Program-made: the position numbers and the translations under genes | NCBI GenBank assembly: GCA_963703605.1 | Contig: CAVPFC010000063.1 | Span: 123,705 to 187,704, forward strand | Length of the DNA stretch: 64,000 nucleotides | Reading direction: 5' to 3' | Origin: DASXKD01 sp963703605 | GTDB taxonomy: Bacteria; Actinomycetota; Actinomycetes; Streptosporangiales; Streptosporangiaceae | The notes under the pieces: generated by a model | Told to the model about the DNA's origin: nothing | The model's database searches: none | What the model saw: the letters and a program-made list of their open reading frames with translations, nothing else | In this document: positions 59,646-64,000 of the stretch, piece by piece | Numbering within the stretch: position 1 is the stretch's first letter | Layout: the number at the start of each line of letters is the position of its first letter

Positions 59646-60157
59646 CGACGATGAGCCTCTCGATCAACGGCAAGCCCTACGGACCGTTCGAGCTGCGCGA
59701 CGAATTGTCGATGAATGACTTCCTGCGGGAGTATCTGGGACTCACCGGCACGAAATTCGGATGCGGGGTGGCGCAGTGCTTAAGCTGCGCGGTGATCGTC
59801 GACAATCCCGACGGGACCAGCCAAACCAGCCCGACATGCATCGTCCCGGCGGTGAGCTTTGCCGGCAAGTCGATTCGCACGATCGAAGGCCATGCGCAGA
59901 ACGGACAACTGTCGGCGCTGCAGAAGGCTTTCGTCGAACATTTCTCGTTCCAGTGCGGCTACTGCACGGCCGGTTTTTTGAACGAGGGCCAGGTGCTGTT
60001 GGAACGCCTGGCGAAATCGCGGGTGTCGCGCGCCGAGCTCGACCAGACTATCCAGGATGCTCTCGACGGCCATCTTTGCCGTTGCACGGGCTACATCAAA
60101 TATCATGAGGCCGTGCGCGACGTGATTCTCTCCGATCCGACGCGCTACCTCAGCTAG
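59642..60157 (+). CDS. 2Fe-2S subunit of the molybdenum hydroxylase (IorA/CoxS-like)
   Basis: 171 residues from GTG overlapping the large subunit stop. Plant-type ferredoxin cluster ligands C41, C46, C49 and C66, and the second all-helical cluster C105-xx-C108 and C146-x-C148 ('HLCRCTGYIKYHEAVRDVI'). Both clusters complete. No signal peptide of its own, so it would be exported with the Tat-tagged large subunit. Electrons pass from the molybdenum centre through these clusters to the cytochrome. Confidence 0.94.
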   Translation: MTTMSLSINGKPYGPFELRDELSMNDFLREYLGLTGTKFGCGVAQCLSCAVIVDNPDGTSQTSPTCIVPAVSFAGKSIRTIEGHAQNGQLSALQKAFVEHFSFQCGYCTAGFLNEGQVLLERLAKSRVSRAELDQTIQDALDGHLCRCTGYIKYHEAVRDVILSDPTRYLS

Positions 60158-60205
60158 AGCATGATCTCGAGCATCGGGTGCCGGTCTTCGTCAAAGATCA
60201 TGCTT
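60157..60205. repeat. Palindromic intergenic repeat of the GCATGATC family
   Basis: GAGCATGATC at 60157 and GATCATGCTT ending at 60205 flank a 29-base centre. Outer arms match those at 53996-54067 and 62070-62116. It fills the gap between the 2Fe-2S and cytochrome genes and places an ATG (60200) that is unlikely to be the real start of the cytochrome. Confidence 0.65.
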
Positions 60206-60232
60206 CAACAAAACAACAAGAGCCCGGCCATG

Positions 60233-60844
60233 AATTGGGCAAGCCGCCTGGCGCTGTTGGCTGCGCCGATGGCGGGGCTGGTCCTGATGTCCGCGACGGC
60301 CGTCAAATCCGCGGGGCCGCAAGCCACGCTGGCGCCGCCAGAGAGTTTTGCCGGGATCAGCGACACGGCGGCACGGTCGGCGGCGCTGTTCACGGAAGCC
60401 GGCAAAGTGCTGACCTCGCCGCGTTGCGTGAACTGCCACCCGGCCGGAGATCGCCCGCTGCAAGGCGAAGCGGGCCGGCTGCATCAGCCACCGGTCGAAC
60501 GCGGCGTCGACGGCTTTGGCGCTGCGGCGATGCGTTGCTCTACCTGCCACCAAGCCACGAACTTCGAGCCCGCAGGCATGCCCGGCAACCCGCACTGGCA
60601 CTTGGCGCCCAGGGAAATGGCGTGGCAGGGCAAAACGGTCGGCGAGATCTGCACGCAGATCAAGGATCCGGCGCGCAATGGCGGCCGCTCGCTGCAACAA
60701 ATCCTGGCGCATCTCGCCGACGACCCGCTGGTCGGCTGGGCGTGGGCGCCGGGCTTCGGACGCGAGCCGGCTCCCGGCACGCAAAAGCAATTGGCCGCAC
60801 TTATCGAAGCGTGGCTGAACACCGGAGCGGTGTGCCCGAAGTGA
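60233..60844 (+). CDS. Dihaem cytochrome c, electron acceptor of the hydroxylase
   Basis: 203 residues if the start is ATG 60233 (60200 also in frame). Signal peptide ('WASRLALLAAPMAGLVLMSATAVKSA'), then two haem-attachment motifs: C65-VN-C68-H69 ('RCVNCHPAGDRP') and C102-ST-C105-H106 ('MRCSTCHQATNFEP'). Periplasmic. Immediately after the hydroxylase small subunit, so it is expected to take electrons from the 2Fe-2S clusters into the respiratory chain. The N-terminal start is uncertain because a repeat lies upstream. Confidence 0.88.
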   Translation, partial: NWASRLALLAAPMAGLVLMSATAVKSAGPQATLAPPESFAGISDTAARSAALFTEAGKVLTSPRCVNCHPAGDRPLQGEAGRLHQPPVERGVDGFGAAAMRCSTCHQATNFEPAGMPGNPHWHLAPREMAWQGKTVGEICTQIKDPARNGGRSLQQILAHLADDPLVGWAWAPGFGREPAPGTQKQLAALIEAWLNTGAVCPK

Positions 60845-60889
60845 AGTGAGGTCCAGCGCAAGCTTGGACCCGCCCCGGCGCAAAGGCGC

Positions 60890-61858
60890 TCATTTCGGCA
60901 CGGCGGCCTTGAGAATGGCGTCAGTGTCGGTCAGCCAGACCATGTCATCTTTCTTGAGGCGCGCAAGCACGCGCCGCATGGCCGCTGCTCCATCGGGGGT
61001 ACCGACGACGAACGGGTGGATGCCAATCACGACTGTCGTTGCCTCTCGCCCGGGATCCGCGCGCGCCTCAGTGGCGAGCTCCGAGACGTAATCCACCCAC
61101 AGCGCCTCGATCTCCGAGGGCGTTTTCATCCGCGCCAGGTATTGGCCCATGTCGACCGTCACGGTCGGATATGGCAGCAGCACCAGCGCGCCGTCCGGCG
61201 TCTTCAGTCTCGAAATGATGTCGGAATCCATCTGATCGAGTGTCGAGACGATCCCTTCGGCCGCCATCGCCTGCATCGTGTCGCCATTGGAATAGACGCT
61301 TGGCGACGACCAGCAGCCAGGTCTGACCCCGGTCGCGGCAGCGATCTGGTCCAACGTCCGACGAATGTAGGCTTTTTGCTCGGCGAGCCCGCGCCCAAGC
61401 GGCAACATGTGGCTGGTATTGTTCATGCCGTGCGCGACGATGGGCGCATCGGGTTGGGCGGCGCGGAATTCCTTCCATACGGCCGAATGTGCGGCCGGAA
61501 ACTCCGAGTTCAGTACGATCGTGAGCGGAACGTTCGATTCCTTGAAGACGCGACCGACGCGCGTGATGCCCCAGTCGATCCCGTATTGGCGGAAGGCCTC
61601 GTTCACGAGGTCCGGATTGCGGTTCGCCAAGTCCGGCCGAAGAACAGGCCCTTGGCCGAAACCGAACTCCTCGACAAACAGGGCGAAGCTGACGGCGACC
61701 TTTTTGCCCCCGGGCCAGGCGGCGACGTGGATCGCCTCACGACGGAGCCCGGTGACCGGGTCGCTTCCCTCCTGCGCTAAAGCCGCGGAAGCAAAGTGAA
61801 CGGCGAACAACAATACCGTCCCGGCGACAAAATCGGATGCGCGATTTTTCCCAGCCAT
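60890..61858 (-). CDS. Secreted polysaccharide-deacetylase-like (NodB-fold) protein
   Basis: 322 residues with signal peptide ('FVAGTVLLFAVHFASAALAQEG'). NodB-fold strands: 'KVAVSFALFVEEFGFG' (first strand, variant of the D-x-D motif), 'IVAHGMNNTSHMLPLG' (His pair region), 'TGVRPGCWSSPSVYSNGDTMQAMAAEGIVSTLDQMDSD' and 'VIGIHPFVVGTPDGAAAMRRVLARL'. PuuE/allantoinase-like deacetylases share this layout. The canonical metal Asp is unclear, so activity is uncertain. Convergent with the cytochrome gene. Confidence 0.75.
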   Translation of the reverse strand: MAGKNRASDFVAGTVLLFAVHFASAALAQEGSDPVTGLRREAIHVAAWPGGKKVAVSFALFVEEFGFGQGPVLRPDLANRNPDLVNEAFRQYGIDWGITRVGRVFKESNVPLTIVLNSEFPAAHSAVWKEFRAAQPDAPIVAHGMNNTSHMLPLGRGLAEQKAYIRRTLDQIAAATGVRPGCWSSPSVYSNGDTMQAMAAEGIVSTLDQMDSDIISRLKTPDGALVLLPYPTVTVDMGQYLARMKTPSEIEALWVDYVSELATEARADPGREATTVVIGIHPFVVGTPDGAAAMRRVLARLKKDDMVWLTDTDAILKAAVPK

Positions 61859-62256
61859 CAGGCGCCTCCCGAATCAAAAACAGGCATTCGCCTCTCAGGC
61901 TCAGCCCATAGCTCCTCGATTTCAAATTATTGTTTGGAGCTAAAGCGTTGATGAAGAAAGATACGGAAAATCCGGACTTTGCGACGGATTTTGCTCCATA
62001 AGCCCGGAGAACTGCGGCAGCAGCTGAGGCGCTGGATGCCGCCTTTGGGTCAACGCGGAAATGTCTATCGAAGCATCGGGTCAAAGCCCGAGGGCAAGCT
62101 TTTCCGGATCATGCTCCAATATGCGTTCCGACAGGCGCTGCGCGACAGCACCGTGCGCACCATGATCTTGAAGTCGAGCCAGAGCGGCCAATCGGTATAG
62201 TACAGAACGTACGCCGCAAACGAACAGCAGCTCATTTGGATCGAATATTTGGCAGG
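61859..62256. other. Intergenic region with palindromic repeat
   Basis: 398 bases between the deacetylase start (61858) and the coiled-coil gene end (62257). 62070-62116 is the third GCATGATC-family repeat (AAGCAT..CGGGTCAAAGCCCG..CCGGATCATGCTC). The 61920-62000 stretch is AT-rich and likely holds the deacetylase promoter. No coding pattern accepted. Confidence 0.5.
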
Positions 62257-62658
62257 CTATTTTTGACCGCCCGCCAGGTTAGTTCGTTGGATTCGCGGTT
62301 CGGGCTTCGAGGTCCTTTCCTGAACCGAAGTTTCTTGCCGCGCGCTCCTCCACGGTGAGATCGTATCGATTATTATCTTGAGACCGGCGAGCGCATTGTC
62401 GATATCGCGTTGCACGCGCTCAGTCTCCGATTTGAGGAACTCCTGTAGTCCTTGGAGTTCGAATGTTAATCCCTCAAGTTCCTTGATCGACTTTGAGGTG
62501 AATAGCGCGACCGACGATATAATTCGCTCGCTGTCGCCTCCGATCTTGGCGGCACGCTCGCCGTATTCATGTTTCACCACACTGCCGATTTCAGTTTCCG
62601 AAGCCGCATCCTCAGAGGGCGATCTCTCAGCGGCTTCCGAATATGATGGAGCGTTCAT
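62257..62658 (-). CDS. Hypothetical coiled-coil protein
   Basis: 133 residues from ATG at 62658. Acidic, Ser/Glu-rich N-terminus, then a predicted long helix ('DSERIISSVALFTSKSIKELEGLTFELQGLQEFLKSETERVQRDIDNALAGLKIIIDTISPW') resembling the phasin-like or MCP-like helix of Rhizobiales proteins, and a basic tail. No recognised function. Not part of an evident operon. Confidence 0.6.
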   Translation of the reverse strand: MNAPSYSEAAERSPSEDAASETEIGSVVKHEYGERAAKIGGDSERIISSVALFTSKSIKELEGLTFELQGLQEFLKSETERVQRDIDNALAGLKIIIDTISPWRSARQETSVQERTSKPEPRIQRTNLAGGQK

Positions 62659-62823
62659 CTGAGCCTCTAACGGTATCGTGATGTTGGCTGATTCACTTTC
62701 AAGAATATTAGCAATCGGGTTAACAATCTCTTGGTGATCTATGTTCGCGAACAGACTTGTCCGGCGAGCGCACCGCGAGCAAAACTTTGCAAGCGTGCGT
62801 CAAGACGAGAATGGCGGCGATGC

Positions 62824-63537
62824 ATGTGGCATAAACGTCGGATCCATGTTTGCTGCTTTGTGATAGCAGCTTTCACGTTGTCGGTGACGGGCGCCGCGGC
62901 GCAGTTGCCGCCGCCGGTGGTCGTTCCGCCTGTACCCATTTTGAATCCAAGCAGTTCACTCGTTCTGCCGCAGCCTCCACCGCTCCCGGTATCGCCTGCC
63001 CCTGGCGGAAGTCCACACCAGCCGTCATCGCTCCAACCGTATCCGCAGCCGTGTAGCGTCTTCAGCGGGCATCCGTGCAATCCATCGTTCTGCAGCGTTT
63101 TCCACCATGGGCCGTGCTTTCCCTATTATCTGCCGCCGCTCGGACAAGACTTACGGCTCACAATCGTTTCAATCGATGGAGACGACTCTGCTCGTCGAAA
63201 ACGCTCGAGAGGGGGACGAGCATGCGCTCAGTTCGATTCGCGACATGTTCGCGGCGCTTCGCGCCTGCTGGGTGCCGCCCCCGAAACCGGAGGCGCGACA
63301 TGGTATGGAATACACCATCCGCTTCGCCCTTAAGCGCGATGGCACCCTGATTGCCCCGCCACGCATGACGTACGCGAGCCACGACGCGCCGGCCGCAAAG
63401 CGCGACATATATCGCATCGCCATCGATGCGGCATTGAAGCGCTGCACCCCGCTACACTTCAGCATGGGCATGGCAGGAGCCGTGCAGGCCGTTCGATTGC
63501 CATTCGCTTTGTCGACGAACGGACCATCGGCGATTAG
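62824..63537 (+). pseudogene. Proline-rich secreted protein with TonB-like tail, two frameshifts
   Basis: From ATG 62824: signal peptide ('VCCFVIAAFTLSVTGAAAQ'), Pro-rich stretch and a Cys-rich short segment ('CSVFSGHPCNPSFCSVFHHGPCFPYYLPP'), then 'GQDLRLTIVS'. The domain 'EHALSSIRDMFAALRACWVPPPKPEARHGMEYTIRFALKRDGTLIAPPRMTYAS' is in the next frame (extra base near the GGGGG run at 63211-63216), and the true end 'AGRSIAIRFVDERTIGD', stop 63535, returns to the first frame (one base missing near 63486). A TonB-C-like domain known from Rhizobiales. Reads as a single gene damaged by two indels. Confidence 0.75.
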
Positions 63538-63648
63538 CTTGAATTGCATCCCTTGATCACGACGATCGTCGGAATAGTCGCTCCCGCTGGTTTACTGCCG
63601 GTCGGGAAGCAGCGCGCAAGCTGACTGCTATCTTGGCTGGAGGTCAAT

Positions 63649-64000
63649 ATGGTGCCGTCACGCTTGCGTCTTCCGATCTATAAATGTGGGGTGATCATTG
63701 GCCTGGTCGGGCTTACCCTTTTCATCCGCTCGCACGGATCGGCCTCGCCCCATGATCAGGACGTTTTCGTCACTGTTACATCGCAGCCCATCAATGTCGG
63801 CGATGCCAAAGCTGCGGCCCTAGCTTATTACAATTCCGGTGCGTATCAGCGCGACCTCGAAGCTGTCGCCACCCTGGCGGCCAGTTGGCTCGACAGCCGG
63901 GCTGCGTCGGTGAAGCGACCCGCGCTCGCCCTCGACATTGACGAGACTGCACTTTCCAACTGGAGATTTTGAAACGCGATGATTTTGGCCGCCCCATTGC
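63649..64000 (+). pseudogene. HAD-type acid phosphatase (class B-like), frameshifted and cut by window end
   Basis: ATG at 63649 behind GGAGG. Signal-anchor-like segment ('CGVIIGLVGLTLFIRSHGSAS'), then 'YYNSGAYQRDLEAVATLAASWLDSRAASVKRPALALDIDETALSNW' ; the DIDETALSNW motif carries the Asp nucleophile and general acid. At 63961-63963 a G is missing from TGG(G)AG; the normal continuation 'EILKRDDFGRPI' is found in the next frame to the window edge. Probably a phosphatase of the acid-phosphatase class B / HAD superfamily. Confidence 0.8.

Overview
The window holds two unrelated kinds of DNA. Positions 1 to about 44,950 are very GC-rich actinobacterial sequence: DUF397/DUF5753 regulators, a SARP/BTAD regulator, DUF4235 and DUF574 proteins, a PaaN-type dehydrogenase, many GTG starts and four-base stop/start overlaps. 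Positions from about 44,960 to the end are less GC-rich and look alphaproteobacterial (Rhizobiales, Bradyrhizobium/Xanthobacteraceae-like): LemA/M48 pair, IclR regulator, GlcG/HbpS protein, Tat-exported molybdenum hydroxylase, and intergenic palindromes typical of that order. The switch falls inside one ORF whose first 283 or so residues are the N-terminal two thirds of a cytochrome P450 and whose last 210 or so are the C-terminal half of an actinobacterial MFS transporter. I read this as a chimeric assembly join rather than a natural fusion. At least six single-base indels that break conserved proteins all lie in the right part, which fits a separate, lower-quality source.

Left part. 1-1,633: a membrane protein N-terminus and an FAD oxidoreductase. 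1,819-5,248: a partner-switching operon (SpoIIE-type phosphatase, RsbW-like kinase, two STAS proteins, one unknown protein). 5,394-8,288: a SARP/BTAD-AAA-TPR regulator. 8,345-9,193: tandem DUF4235 paralogues. 9,566-13,800: YjbR-like protein, secreted M1 peptidase, and a HATPase / XRE-DUF5753 / DUF397 triad. 13,875-18,937: DUF1906 protein, VapBC, PaaN-type aldehyde dehydrogenase, a collapsed MDR pseudogene and Mug glycosylase. 18,993-27,756: the most interesting locus, a sugar-type ABC importer (two permeases, one ATPase, lipoprotein binding protein) colinear with a response regulator and with an 851-residue protein that fuses a complete sugar-type ABC ATPase domain to a GAF-histidine kinase. 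This could be an importer whose second ATPase subunit is also its sensor kinase. 27,922-44,078: assorted metabolic, repair and regulatory genes, including an AlkZ-like glycosylase, fumarase-aquaporin pair, PadR operon, UvrD-like helicase, DUF574 methyltransferase and a collapsed aldo/keto reductase.

Right part. 44,957-50,140: P450 fragment, IclR regulator, frameshifted Baeyer-Villiger-type monooxygenase with hydrolase and SDR. 50,190-53,921: two ParA-like ATPases, M48 peptidase, LemA. 54,276-60,844: a small membrane protein, then a HbpS-like protein, an unknown secreted protein, and a periplasmic molybdenum hydroxylase with its 2Fe-2S subunit and a dihaem cytochrome c. 60,890-64,000: a secreted deacetylase-like protein, a coiled-coil protein, a frameshifted proline-rich secreted protein and the start of a HAD acid phosphatase.

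No rRNA, tRNA, CRISPR array, insertion sequence or replication origin was recognised by eye. Family names come from recognising conserved motifs in the translations; no database search was run.
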